A stretch of 64,000 bases of DNA from Microbacterium proteolyticum (GTDB taxonomy: Bacteria; Actinomycetota; Actinomycetes; Actinomycetales; Microbacteriaceae), in contig NZ_JAUSZZ010000001.1 in the NCBI RefSeq assembly GCF_030818075.1, positions 806,001 through 870,000 of the forward strand. The letters run 5' to 3'. This document shows positions 35,801 to 44,749 of the stretch, in pieces (within the stretch, counting starts at the first letter, position 1; each line of letters opens with the position of its first letter). The position numbers were made by a program, and so were the translations under genes. The notes below the pieces were generated by a model that did no database searches, was not told where the DNA came from, and was given only the letters and a program-made list of their open reading frames with translations.

Positions 35801-36871
35801 TCAGGCGGAGACGGATGCCGCGGCGTGTACGCGCTCGATGATCTCGAGCACCGCGACGGCGTCGTTTGGGTCGACGGGGAGCGGCCCGTGGCCGCGGAGG
35901 GCCGGGGCGAGCGCGCGGTAGAACGCGCCGTAGTCGCCGGGCAGGGTGGGGTGCGTCCGGGTCTCGTCGCCGGCGCCGAGGGTGCCCCAGCGCTCCTCGG
36001 GCACCGCGCCGAAGCCGGGGTCGCCGGGGAGGGCGCCCGCGATGAGCGCGGGCTCCTGCGGGTCGAGACCCCACGTGGTGTAGCCGGCGCGCGAGCCGAG
36101 CATGTGGAACCGCGGTCCCGTGAGCGGCGCGACGGCGCTCATCCACAGGTGCGACATCGTGCCCGAGGCGTGCCGCAGCGCGACGAACACGTCGTCGTCG
36201 GCCGCAGTGGCTTCGCGCCGCCGGTGCACCTCGGCGGACACGTCGTCGACGGGGCCGAACAGCTGCACGGCCTGGTCGATGAGGTGGGTCCCCAGGTCGT
36301 ACAGGATGCCACCACCGTCGGTGACGCCGGCCTCGGTCTTCCACGAGGTCGGCGGCTCAGGCTTCCACCACTCGAAGCGCGACTCGAAGCGCCGCACCTC
36401 GCCCAGCTCGCCGCTGTCGACCAGGGCGCGGAGGGTCTGGAAGTCGCCGTCCCATCGCCGGTTCTGGAACACGGTGAGCGTGCGGCCGAGGCGCTCGGCC
36501 TGCGTGATGAGCGCGCGGCCCTCGTCGGCGGTCACGGCGAAGGGCTTGTCGACCACGACGTCCAGACCGGCATCCAGTGCCCGCTCCGCCAGCGACGCGT
36601 GGGTGCCGCTGGGCGAGCCGATGACGACGAGGTCGAGCTCCGCCGCCGCAGCCCAGACGGCGTCGACGTCGGAGACCACCCGGGCGGACGGATGCCGGGA
36701 CTCGGCCTCGGCGCGACGCTCGGGATTCGCCGTGACGATGAGGTCGAGTCGGTAGTCAGGGTCAGCCTCGAGGAAGGGCGCGTGGAACACACGGCCCGAG
36801 ACACCGAAACCGATGACGGCGGTGCGGATGGGCGCGCTGCCGGTGCCCGCCGCGGGGGTGCGGGCCGTCAT
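35801..36871 (-). CDS. Gfo/Idh/MocA-family oxidoreductase
   Basis: A 356-residue protein starting at ATG 36871, which overlaps the ATPase stop as TGATG (GTG 36874 also possible). The N-terminal Rossmann part is RTAVIGFGVSGRVFHAPFLE. The catalytic EKP-type motif appears as VDKPFAV (about residue 106). The C-terminal domain has GGGILYDLGTHLIDQA. It would use NAD(P) to oxidise or reduce a sugar, imine or amino-acid-like compound. Position between the transporter and the FAD oxidase suggests joint catabolism, for example of an opine or an N-substituted amino acid. Confidence 0.88.
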   Translation of the reverse strand: MTARTPAAGTGSAPIRTAVIGFGVSGRVFHAPFLEADPDYRLDLIVTANPERRAEAESRHPSARVVSDVDAVWAAAAELDLVVIGSPSGTHASLAERALDAGLDVVVDKPFAVTADEGRALITQAERLGRTLTVFQNRRWDGDFQTLRALVDSGELGEVRRFESRFEWWKPEPPTSWKTEAGVTDGGGILYDLGTHLIDQAVQLFGPVDDVSAEVHRRREATAADDDVFVALRHASGTMSHLWMSAVAPLTGPRFHMLGSRAGYTTWGLDPQEPALIAGALPGDPGFGAVPEERWGTLGAGDETRTHPTLPGDYGAFYRALAPALRGHGPLPVDPNDAVAVLEIIERVHAAASVSA

Positions 36872-37641
36872 CACAGCACCTCCGAGAGGAAGCGCTGCAG
36901 GCGCGGGCTCTGCGGCCGTTCGAACAGGTCGGCGGGGGTGCCGGCCTCGACGACGCGTCCCTCATCCATGAAGACGACCTGGTCGGCGACCTTGCGGGCG
37001 AAGCCCATCTCATGCGTGACGACGAGCATCGTCATCCCCCGCTGCGCGAGGTTGGCCATGAGGTTGAGCACGCCCTTCACGAGTTCGGGATCGAGGGCGC
37101 TCGTGGCCTCGTCGAACAGCATGACCTCGGGCTCCATGGCCAGGGCCCGCGCGATCGCGACGCGCTGCTGCTGGCCACCCGACAGGTCGCGCGGGCGGTG
37201 ATCGCTGCGCTCGGCCAGACCCACCTCGGCGAGACGCTCGGCGGCGATCCGGCGCGACTCGGCCGCCGACAGGCCCTTCACGTGCCGCACGGCGAGCGCG
37301 ACGTTCTCGAGCGCGGTGTGGTCGGGGAAGAGGTTGAAGTGCTGGAAGACCAGGCCGATGCGTTTGCGCACGGCATCCGGTTTCTGCGTGAGAACGCTCT
37401 CGCCCGCCAGGAGCACATCGCCGGATTTCGGCTCGTGCAGGCGGTTCACTCCGCGCAGCAGCGTCGATTTGCCGGAGCCCGAGGGGCCGATGATGCAGGT
37501 CGTGGTGCCGGGCTTCACGTCGATGCTCACCCCGCGCAGCACGTCGATGTCGCCGTACGCCATCGTGAGGTCGCGGAGTTCGAGGCTCGAGCCTTCGTAG
37601 AGGTGCCCGTCGGTGACGGGGACCGGGGAGGTGTACGTCAT
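36871..37641 (-). CDS. Amino-acid ABC transporter ATPase (GlnQ-like)
   Basis: A 256-residue ATPase. Walker A is [11 protein letters not shown] (about 48), the Q-loop sits in [18 protein letters not shown], the signature is [15 protein letters not shown], and Walker B is [28 protein letters not shown] and [14 protein letters not shown] are diagnostic of the polar amino-acid subfamily. The ATG at 37641 overlaps the permease stop by 4 bases. It drives the importer with the two genes upstream. Confidence 0.92.
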   Translation of the reverse strand: MTYTSPVPVTDGHLYEGSSLELRDLTMAYGDIDVLRGVSIDVKPGTTTCIIGPSGSGKSTLLRGVNRLHEPKSGDVLLAGESVLTQKPDAVRKRIGLVFQHFNLFPDHTALENVALAVRHVKGLSAAESRRIAAERLAEVGLAERSDHRPRDLSGGQQQRVAIARALAMEPEVMLFDEATSALDPELVKGVLNLMANLAQRGMTMLVVTHEMGFARKVADQVVFMDEGRVVEAGTPADLFERPQSPRLQRFLSEVL

Positions 37642-38426
37642 GTGTTCGCTCCATACGTGAGGGCGGGGCCGGGGGTGGTCTCCTCGACCTCGTCGAGGCC
37701 GCTCTTGGGCGGGGTGGGCTTGCGCCGGCCCGTGCGGAAGCGGTTGTCGAAGTAGTTGACGAGGTGCGTCAGCGGAACCGTGATCACGAGGTAGAACACC
37801 CCCGCCGCGACCAGCGGCGACAGGTTGCCGGTGAGCACCGCGGCATCCTGACCCACCCGGAACAGCTCGCGCTCCGACACGAGCAGGCCCAGGAAGTACA
37901 CCAGCGACGAGTCCTTCACGATCGCGATGAACTGGTTCACCAGCGCCGGGAGCACCCGCCGCACGCCCTGGGGCACTACGACCAGGCGCATGGCCTTGCC
38001 GTAGCTCATGCCCAGGGCGCGGCAGGCCTCGAGTTGACCGCGGTCGACGCTCTGGATGCCGGCGCGGAAGATCTCGCCGATGTACGCCGAGGCGATGAGC
38101 GAGAGGGCCAGGATGCCGAGAGGGTACGGCGACGGACCGAACAGCTGCTGGCTCAGCCGGGCGAAGCCCTGACCGATCAGCAGAATTGTGAGGATCGCGG
38201 GGAGCCCCCGAAAGATGTCGGTGTAGATCCGCGCCGGGGTGCGCAGCCATCGCGAGGGCGAGATGCCCATGATGGCCACGATCATGCCCAGCACGATGCC
38301 GATCACCGTGGCGCAGACCGAGATGACGAGGGTGTTGACGAGGCCGGTGCCCAGCAGCTGGGGGAGGACCTGCGCCATCGCCTCGAAATCGAGGAACGTC
38401 TTGACGAGGTTGTCGAGCCAATCCAT
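37638..38426 (-). CDS. Amino-acid ABC transporter permease (HisM/GlnP-like)
   Basis: A 262-residue membrane protein with about five helices. The start ATG 38426 follows [26 protein letters not shown] and the coupling block [24 protein letters not shown] ([19 protein letters not shown]) fit the His/Glu/Gln permease family. A Lys/Pro-rich cytoplasmic tail precedes the ATPase. It probably acts as a homodimer since only one permease gene is present. Confidence 0.92.
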   Translation of the reverse strand: MDWLDNLVKTFLDFEAMAQVLPQLLGTGLVNTLVISVCATVIGIVLGMIVAIMGISPSRWLRTPARIYTDIFRGLPAILTILLIGQGFARLSQQLFGPSPYPLGILALSLIASAYIGEIFRAGIQSVDRGQLEACRALGMSYGKAMRLVVVPQGVRRVLPALVNQFIAIVKDSSLVYFLGLLVSERELFRVGQDAAVLTGNLSPLVAAGVFYLVITVPLTHLVNYFDNRFRTGRRKPTPPKSGLDEVEETTPGPALTYGANT

Positions 38427-38461
38427 CGGGGGCTCCTTTCAGATGGCCGCGGGGCGGCCGA

Positions 38462-39328
38462 TCAGTTGCTCGCCGAGGGCGAGGGGCTCGAGGTCTGCTC
38501 CGACGAGGGGAGGTACTGCTCGGGCATCGGCGAGCCGGGGAACCACTTCTGGTACAGCTCCTTCCAGGTGCCGTCTTCCATCGCGGCGTGCAGGCCTTCG
38601 TTCAGGGCGTCCTTGAACGCGTCATGTCCCTTGGCGATCGCGAAGCCGGCGGGGGCGTCGAACGAGGGGATGTCGATGGCGTTCACCAGGCCGTATTGGG
38701 CGGCATACTCCTTGGCGGCCTCGTAGTCGAGGAAGTGGGCGTCGACCGAGCCACTGTTGACGGCCGAGATGGCCGAGTTGTTGTCGGGGAAGCGTACGAG
38801 CTCGGTGTCGGTGAAGTTCTTGACGGCGTAGGCCTCCTGCAGGGTGCCCTGCACGACACCGAGGCGCTTGCCGGCGAGATCGTCGACATCCGCGATGCCG
38901 GCCGAGGGGCTCGCCATCACGGTGAGGTAGCCGGCGAGGTAGCCGTCGGAGAAGTCGACGGTCTTCTCGCGCTCGGCGGTGATGCCGATGGCGGCGACGC
39001 CCACGTCGAACTGGCCGTTGGAGACGGCCGCGAGCAGGCCCGAGAAGTCCTGACCGGTGAAGACGACGTCCTCCACGCCGATGCGCGAGGCGACGTCCTT
39101 GAACAGCTCGACGTCGAAGCCGGTGAACTCGCCGGTCTCGTCGGTGAAGGTGTAGGGCTTCGAGTCGCCGAGGCTGGCGACGCGGATCTGGCCGGGAGTG
39201 ATGAGGTCGTAGGGGTTGTCTTCACCGGACGACGAGGCGGCGGTGCCGCTGCAGGCGGTGAGGGCGATGGCGGCGGCGGCGACCAGGGCGCCGGCGAGGG
39301 TGCGGCGCAGGTTCTTGCGGGTGATCAC
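38462..39328 (-). CDS. Amino-acid ABC transporter substrate-binding lipoprotein (SBP family 3)
   Basis: A 288-residue lipoprotein from GTG 39328 behind GAGAGGA. The signal peptide ends in IALTACSG (Cys about residue 26). Family features are [40 protein letters not shown] and FSDGYLAGY. The final 15 residues are Ser/Pro-rich ([14 protein letters not shown]). It delivers a polar amino acid or related compound to the permease. First gene of the five-gene operon; a LacI regulator lies divergently upstream. Confidence 0.92.
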   Translation of the reverse strand: MITRKNLRRTLAGALVAAAAIALTACSGTAASSSGEDNPYDLITPGQIRVASLGDSKPYTFTDETGEFTGFDVELFKDVASRIGVEDVVFTGQDFSGLLAAVSNGQFDVGVAAIGITAEREKTVDFSDGYLAGYLTVMASPSAGIADVDDLAGKRLGVVQGTLQEAYAVKNFTDTELVRFPDNNSAISAVNSGSVDAHFLDYEAAKEYAAQYGLVNAIDIPSFDAPAGFAIAKGHDAFKDALNEGLHAAMEDGTWKELYQKWFPGSPMPEQYLPSSEQTSSPSPSASN

Positions 39329-39562
39329 GGTGGGTCCTCTCGGATGCGGGGAGGTGGGGCACGGGATGACGCGACGCGAGCGGTGAGGCTCGGGTGGGTC
39401 GCGGGGAGCGGCGCGGGCATGGGCCGGTGCGTCGCGGTGGAGCGGCGGTGCTGTGGTGGAGCGGCGGTCCCGGGAGGCGGAGCGGGGGTGGTGCGACGCG
39501 GGCGGTACCGAGGTGCAGTCGTGATGCGGGTGGTGCAGGTGGAGCGGCGGTGCTTCTTGCGG

Positions 39563-39601
39563 TGAGACCGGTCTCAGTCGGCTAGGGTGAGACCGGTCTC
39601 A
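39563..39601. promoter_or_regulatory. Twin LacI-type operators
   Basis: The perfect 14-bp palindrome TGAGACCGGTCTCA occurs twice (39563-39576 and 39588-39601), 25 bases apart centre to centre. This puts the two sites on nearly the same helical face 2.4 turns apart. The CG centre is typical of LacI-family sites. They lie 68 bases upstream of the lacI start and about 235 bases upstream of the divergent transporter operon. The remaining gap (39329-39562) holds only GGTGGAGCGGCGG-type repeats. Confidence 0.85.
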
Positions 39602-39668
39602 ATTTGTTTTCCCGCAACGTACGCCAAGATGGCGGGAACCGTCAACTCACGACTCCGGAAGCGAAGCG

Positions 39669-40742
39669 ATGTCTCACGACAGCGACACGGGTGCAATCCG
39701 CCGCGAGGTGACGGTCGCCGATGTTGCGGGCGCGGCCGGGGTCGCGAAGGCCACCGCCGCGCGCGCGCTCGGCGATTACGGTGCCGTCAGCGACAGCGTG
39801 CGCGACCGGGTGCTCGCCGCGGCCGACCGGCTCGGGTACCGCCCCAACGCGCTCGCCCGCACGATGAGCACCGGCCGGTCGAATACCCTCGGCATCGTCG
39901 TCGGCGACATCGAGAACCCGTTCTTCGCTCAGGCGACGCGGGGGGCATCCGATGTCGCAAGCGCTGCCGGGCTCGACTTCATCCTCTCCAACTCCGACGA
40001 AGACCCCGTCGTCGAGGCGCAGGCCATCGCCGTGCAGCTCGCCAAGCGCGTCGACGGGCTGCTCCTGGCACCGGCCTCCTCGGTCGACCCGACCAACCTC
40101 CGCAGCGTCATCGACGCCGGCCGCCCCGTCGTGCTATTCGACCGGGTGGTCGAGGGCGTCGAGGTGGATGCCGTGATCGCGGCCAACCGCAGCGGTGCAC
40201 GCACCGCCACCCGACTCCTGCTGGATGCCGGCCATCGGCGCATCGCGTTGATCTCGACCCTCGAGCACGACGACGTCTATCGCGCCGGGGCGATGCTCAC
40301 GATGTCGTCGGTGGCCGAACGCGTCGACGGGTTCGTCAGCGCGCTCGCCGATGCCGGGGTGGCCGACCCCGCGTCGTTCGTGCACCTGAACGCCCGCCGC
40401 GACGGCGTCGACACGATCGCGCGGCGGCTGCTCACCGACGGCTCGGGCATCACGGCGATCATCGGCTCCGACAGCCTCATCGCGCTGCAGGTGTTCCGTG
40501 TCGCGCGCGAGTTGGGGCTCGGCATCCCGACCGATTTGTCGCTGATCGCGTTCGACGACGCCGACTGGACGTGGGTGTCCACCCCGGGCGTCACGGTCAT
40601 GTCGCAACCCATCCACGAGATCGGCGCCGAGGCCGCCCGGCTACTGCTGCGGCGGGTGCGCGGCGACGTCGCCCCGCCCGTCGTGCGCGTGCTCGATCAG
40701 AAGCTCATCGAGCGGGGGTCAGTGGCGCCGCCGCGGCGCTGA
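39669..40742 (+). CDS. LacI-family transcriptional regulator
   Basis: A 357-residue repressor. The HTH near the N-terminus is VTVADVAGAAGVAKATAARAL with the hinge helix RPNALARTMSTGRSN. A periplasmic-binding-protein-like sensor domain follows (IVVGDIENPFFAQA, GLLLAPAS, LIAFDDADWTWVSTPG). The two TGAGACCGGTCTCA sites upstream are its probable operators. It is divergent from the amino-acid transporter operon and likely controls that operon and itself. The effector could be a sugar-amine conjugate or another ligand of the co-encoded oxidoreductases. Confidence 0.92.
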   Translation: MSHDSDTGAIRREVTVADVAGAAGVAKATAARALGDYGAVSDSVRDRVLAAADRLGYRPNALARTMSTGRSNTLGIVVGDIENPFFAQATRGASDVASAAGLDFILSNSDEDPVVEAQAIAVQLAKRVDGLLLAPASSVDPTNLRSVIDAGRPVVLFDRVVEGVEVDAVIAANRSGARTATRLLLDAGHRRIALISTLEHDDVYRAGAMLTMSSVAERVDGFVSALADAGVADPASFVHLNARRDGVDTIARRLLTDGSGITAIIGSDSLIALQVFRVARELGLGIPTDLSLIAFDDADWTWVSTPGVTVMSQPIHEIGAEAARLLLRRVRGDVAPPVVRVLDQKLIERGSVAPPRR

Positions 40743-40836
40743 CTCCCTCGCGCCCTCCCCTTCCCGTCGACGAGCGTGGCCCCGCGCCCCTCCCTCTCCG
40801 AAGACGTGAGCGCCCCGCGCGCCCCTCCCTTTCCCG

Positions 40837-41381
40837 GTGACTTGCGCCGTATGTACGCGTCGCGGGCGGTTTCGCGTGCATATGGCGCAAGTCACCGAGC
40901 TTCCTCGTGACTGGCGCCCGCGGTACGGGGGCGGAGGGCTGGGGTGAGTGCTCCCGCCCGTCGCCGCGAGTTTCCCCGTGACTTGCGCCGTATGTACGCG
41001 GCGCGGGCGGTTTCGCGTGCATATGGCGCGAGTCACCGAGTTTCCCCGTGACCGGCGCCCGCGGTACGGGGGCGGAGGGCTGGGGCTCCCGTCCGTCGCC
41101 CCGACTTTTCCCGTGACTTGCGCCGTATGTACGCGGCGCGGGCGGTTTCGCGTGCATATGGCGAAAGTCATCGAGTTTTCCCGTGACTTGCGCCGTATGC
41201 GCGCGGCGCGGGGCATGTCGCGTGCACGTGGCGCAAGTCACCGAGTTTTCCCGTGACTTGCGCCGTATGTACGCGGCGTGGGCGGTTTCGCGTGCATATG
41301 GCGAAAGTCATCGAGTTTTCCCGTGACTTGCGCCGTATGCGCGCGGCGCGGGGCATGTCGCGTGCACATGGCGCAAGTCAC
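40837..41381. repeat. Palindromic repeat family A, six copies in a complex cluster
   Basis: Copies start at 40837, 40978, 41113, 41183, 41253 and 41323. Each opens with GTGACTTGCGCCGTATG and closes with CATATGGCGCAAGTCA(C/T) or a close variant, the ends pairing as a long hairpin. The last four are spaced exactly 70 bases, and 41113-41241 is nearly repeated by 41253-41381, a 140-base duplication. Between the first three lies another repeated block (GGCGCCCGCGGTACGGGGGC). No gene occupies 40743-41458. Copies share the GAGTTTTCCC joint. Confidence 0.9.
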
Positions 41382-41458
41382 CGTTCGGGAAGGGCCGGCG
41401 ACAGAGCGCGACACGCCCGGCCCACCCACTCTTCAGCAAGCCCCCGATACACTGCCCC

Positions 41459-42946
41459 GTGCCCGAAACACTGCTGAGCCCCGACCGCGATGCCGCGCGG
41501 TCGGCATCCATCGATCCGTTCGAGCTCGAGATCGCGCTGCGCGTCATCGACGCCGCCTCCTCGCTCGACCACGACGACCCCGCCTACATCGCCCTGCGCC
41601 GCCAGACCGGCAAGCTCTACAAGGACGTCAAGCGGCAGTCGCGCAAAGAGAAGCGTCAGCGCATCGCCGAGGCCGACCGCGCCGTGGTCGCCGCCACCGC
41701 GACGGGGGCCCCGGATCGGATCGATGACGAGACCCGCGGCATCCCGCTGGCCGCCCGCACGTCGATGCCGTTCGCGGGCGAGCTGATCAAGGCCCGCGCC
41801 TGCTACATCTGCAAAGAGGACTACACCCTCGTCGACGCGTTCTACCACCAGCTCTGCCCCGACTGCGCGTCGAGGAGCCACGAGAAGCGCGACGCGCGCA
41901 CCGACCTGACCGGGCGCCGGGCGCTGCTGACCGGCGGCCGCGCGAAGATCGGCATGTACATCGCGCTGCGGCTGCTGCGCGACGGCGCCCACACGACCAT
42001 CACCACCCGCTTCCCGCGCGACGCGGTGCGGCGCTTCTCGTCGCTGCCCGACAGCGCGGACTGGATCCACCGCCTCAAGGTCGTCGGCATCGACCTGCGC
42101 GACCCCGCCCAGGTGATCGGGCTCGCCGATTCGGTGGCATCCGAGGGTCCGCTCGACATCCTCATCAACAACGCAGCGCAAACCGTGCGGCGCTCGCCGG
42201 GTGCGTACAAACCCCTGGTGGATGCCGAGTTGGCACCGCTTCCCGACGGCCCGCTGCCCGAGCTGCTCACCTTCGGCCACACCAACGACGCGCACCCGCT
42301 CGCGCTCGCGCAGTCGGTGTCGTCGCACCCGATCCTCGCATCGGCGGCGCGCACGGCCGACGAACTCACCGCCGAGGCGATGGCCGCCGGCTCCTCGTCG
42401 CTCGAGCGCCTGATGACCGGCACCGCGATCGACGCGGGCGGCCTCATCCCCGACGAGGACCGCATCAACAGCTGGACGCAGCACGTCGACCAGGTCGAGC
42501 CGCTCGAGATGCTCGAGGTGCAGCTGGCGAACATGACCGCGCCGTTCCTCCTGGTCAGCCGCCTGCGTCCCGCGATGGCGGCATCCACCGCGAAGCGCAA
42601 GTACATCGTCAACGTCTCGGCGATGGAGGGCGTGTTCGGCCGCGGCTACAAGGGCCCCGGCCACCCGCACACGAACATGGCGAAGGCGGCGCTCAACATG
42701 CTCACGCGCACGAGCGCCCGCGAGATGTTCGAGTCGGACGGCATCCTGATGACCGCGGTCGACACCGGCTGGATCACCGACGAGCGCCCGCACTTCACCA
42801 AGGTGCGCCTGGCCGAAGAGGGTTTCCACGCCCCGCTCGACCTCGTCGACGGCGCCGCGCGCGTGTACGACCCGATCGTGCGCGGCGAAGCCGGCGAGGA
42901 CCTGTTCGGCATCTTCTTGAAGGACTACCGCAAGAGCTCGTGGTGA
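41459..42946 (+). CDS. SDR-fold protein with N-terminal zinc-ribbon-like motif and altered active site
   Basis: A 495-residue protein from GTG 41459. Residues about 1-155 form an unusual N-terminal region containing CYICKEDYTLVDAFYHQLCP followed by DC, a CxxC-CxxC likely zinc site near 118-140. The Rossmann part begins with RRALLTGGRAKIGMYIALRL (TGxxxGxG variant), then DILINNAAQTVRRSPG. The catalytic Ser is present in VNVSAMEGVFG. Where YxxxK is expected the sequence is TNMAKAALNML, so the Tyr is Thr. An insertion of about 100 residues sits between these. It is unlikely to be a standard dehydrogenase; substrate unknown. Confidence 0.8.
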   Translation: MPETLLSPDRDAARSASIDPFELEIALRVIDAASSLDHDDPAYIALRRQTGKLYKDVKRQSRKEKRQRIAEADRAVVAATATGAPDRIDDETRGIPLAARTSMPFAGELIKARACYICKEDYTLVDAFYHQLCPDCASRSHEKRDARTDLTGRRALLTGGRAKIGMYIALRLLRDGAHTTITTRFPRDAVRRFSSLPDSADWIHRLKVVGIDLRDPAQVIGLADSVASEGPLDILINNAAQTVRRSPGAYKPLVDAELAPLPDGPLPELLTFGHTNDAHPLALAQSVSSHPILASAARTADELTAEAMAAGSSSLERLMTGTAIDAGGLIPDEDRINSWTQHVDQVEPLEMLEVQLANMTAPFLLVSRLRPAMAASTAKRKYIVNVSAMEGVFGRGYKGPGHPHTNMAKAALNMLTRTSAREMFESDGILMTAVDTGWITDERPHFTKVRLAEEGFHAPLDLVDGAARVYDPIVRGEAGEDLFGIFLKDYRKSSW

Positions 42947-42969
42947 GGATGCCGCGCGGCTCCGCGGCG

Positions 42970-43320
42970 TGAGGTTCCTCAGCCTGTCGACGTGAGGTTC
43001 CTGAGCCTGTCGAAGGGGCCGGAGACTTCGACGGGCTCAGCCTCCTGCGTGCAGACTCGCGTGAGGTTTTGTGCCTGTCGAGGTGAGGTTCCTGAGCCTG
43101 TCGAAGGGGCCGGAGGCTTCGACGGGCTCAGCCTCCTGCGTGCAGACTCGTGTGAGGTTCTTGAGCCTGTCGACGTGAGGTTCCTGAGCCTGTCGAAGGG
43201 GCCGGAGGCTTCGACGGGCTCAGCCTCCTGCGTGCAGGCTCGTGTGAGGTTTTCAAGCCTGCCGACGTGAGGTCCCTGAGCCTGTCGAAGGGGCCGGAGG
43301 CTTCGACGGGCTCAGCCTCC
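42970..43320. repeat. Palindromic repeat family C (GAGCCTGTCGAAG), four copies
   Basis: Four units about 90-93 bases apart (hairpins near 43001, 43091, 43182 and 43275). In each, GAGCCTGTCGAAG is followed by GGGCCGGAGG and then CTTCGACGGGCTC, pairing with one mismatch. Linkers CCTCCTGCGTGCAGACTCG and GTGAGGTT(C/T)CTGAGCCTGTCGA are also repeated. A solitary arm (CTTCGACGGGCTCAGC) occurs at 50648-50663. There is no gene between 42947 and 43415. Confidence 0.9.
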
Positions 43321-43415
43321 TCGGTCGCGCGTCCGTGCGTCCCGGTCGGGGTCTCACTGAGCGCAGACCCTGCGCGGGCTCGACGCGGAGCGCCGGCCGG
43401 GCGGGCGCCGCGGTG

Positions 43416-43823
43416 TCAGGCGGGCAGGAAGTACTGGCGGGCGAGCGGGGCGATCTCGATTCCGGATGCCGTGGCGGCGGTGACCCAGCGGAGTTCTGCG
43501 ATCTCGGCATCCGGCACCGGACGCTGGTCGCCGATGTCGGCGCGGAACACCTCGGCCACCACCTCGAAGCCCGGCTCGTTCGCGGCGGTCGCTGTGTAGC
43601 TGCCGAGCGGCACGAGGTGCGCGGGGTCGAGCCGCAGACCGATCTCCTCCTCGAGCTCGCGGGCGAGCGTCTCCGCGGGCGTCTCGCCAGGCTCCGGCTT
43701 GCCGCCGGGCTGCATGAACGCCGTCGTTCCGGCCTTGCGCACGAGCAGCAGGCGACCGTCCGCGTCGGTGATGACCGCGGCCGAGACGTGGATGAGGCGC
43801 GGGGTCGTGGCATCCGGGATCAC
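43416..43823 (-). CDS. Nudix hydrolase
   Basis: A 135-residue protein; GTG 43823 gives the normal domain length. The Nudix box GX5EX7REUXEEXGU is complete (G-KPEPG-E, then RELEEEIGL, residues about 43-65). Such enzymes hydrolyse nucleoside diphosphates linked to another group, and MutT-type housecleaning is possible. A few dozen bases separate it from the ABC ATPase gene, so it may be the last gene of that minus-strand transcript by read-through. Confidence 0.9.
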   Translation of the reverse strand: MIPDATTPRLIHVSAAVITDADGRLLLVRKAGTTAFMQPGGKPEPGETPAETLARELEEEIGLRLDPAHLVPLGSYTATAANEPGFEVVAEVFRADIGDQRPVPDAEIAELRWVTAATASGIEIAPLARQYFLPA

Positions 43824-43900
43824 CCCCGCACGGTAGCACCCGGGACGGGGCGAGCATGTCACGCCGAGGATCCGCGACCCGCCGGGCAGGCGCGGGGGCT

Positions 43901-44749
43901 TCAGCCGATCAGGATCCGCGCGCGACCCGCGATGCGCACCGAGGCGGCGGGCACGCCGTAGACCTCCGTCACCCGCCCGGCCGAGAGGGACTCGTGCGGG
44001 GGACCGTCGGCGAGCACCCGACCCCGGTCGAGCAGGACGACGCGCGTGCAATAGGCCGCGGCCAGGTCGAGATCGTGCAGGGTCAGCACCGCGGTCGCGC
44101 CGGTGTCGCGCAGATGAGCGAGGAGCGCGTGCTGGTGGCGCAGGTCGAGGTGGTTCGTCGGCTCGTCGAGCAGCAGGAGGTCGGCCTGCTGCGCGAACGC
44201 CCGGGCCAGCAGCACCCGCCGCCGTTCGCCGCCCGACAGTGCGTCGAGCGTGCGGTCGAGCAGATCGGTCAGGTCCCATCGCGCGGCCACCTCGGCCACG
44301 ACCGCGTGATCGCCGGTGTCGTAGCGGTGCCAGTCGCCGCGGCCCGCCGCGCGTCCGAGCAGCAGAACGTCGCGCGCGCGGTAGGGGAGGTCGGTGTGCT
44401 CGTCTTGTGCGACGAACGCGATGTGCCGCGCGCGTTCGCGCTCGCGAAGGGTCGTGAGGTCGCGACCGTTCAGCCGAACGGTGCCGGCCGCCGGACGTGC
44501 CAGCCCCGCGAGGGCCCGCAGCAGCGACGTCTTGCCCGCGCCGTTGGGTCCGACCACGGCGACGCGCTCGCCGGGGGCGAGGGCGAGCGAGACGCCCTCG
44601 ACCACCCGGCGACGGCCGTGCGCGACGGCGATGCCGTCGGCCGACAGGAGCGGGGGATGCCGGTGGGGTTCAGCCGCGGCGTGCCCCGCCGCCTCGGCCG
44701 GCGCTGCGCCCGCGCCGCGTGCCCCCTCCGGCATCCCGTCGTCAGCCAT
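43901..44749 (-). CDS. FecE/BtuD-type ABC ATPase for metallophore import
   Basis: A 282-residue ATPase starting at ATG 44749, overlapping the binding-protein gene by 8 bases. Walker A is GPNGAGKTSLL, the signature is LSGGERRRVLLARAFAQ, and Walker B is LLLLDEPTNHLDLRHQHALL, the form typical of iron-siderophore/cobalamin importers. The first about 45 residues are a Pro/Ala/His-containing extension (AAEPHRHPP) not found in all members. With the binding protein and permease it forms a FecBCD-type importer for a chelated metal. Confidence 0.9.
   Translation of the reverse strand: MADDGMPEGARGAGAAPAEAAGHAAAEPHRHPPLLSADGIAVAHGRRRVVEGVSLALAPGERVAVVGPNGAGKTSLLRALAGLARPAAGTVRLNGRDLTTLRERERARHIAFVAQDEHTDLPYRARDVLLLGRAAGRGDWHRYDTGDHAVVAEVAARWDLTDLLDRTLDALSGGERRRVLLARAFAQQADLLLLDEPTNHLDLRHQHALLAHLRDTGATAVLTLHDLDLAAAYCTRVVLLDRGRVLADGPPHESLSAGRVTEVYGVPAASVRIAGRARILIG

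Noticed and set aside
34201..41400. CRISPR array in the repeat clusters
   Set aside because: The repeated part is 59-70 bases long and self-complementary, spacers are absent or are repeats themselves, and no cas gene is present.
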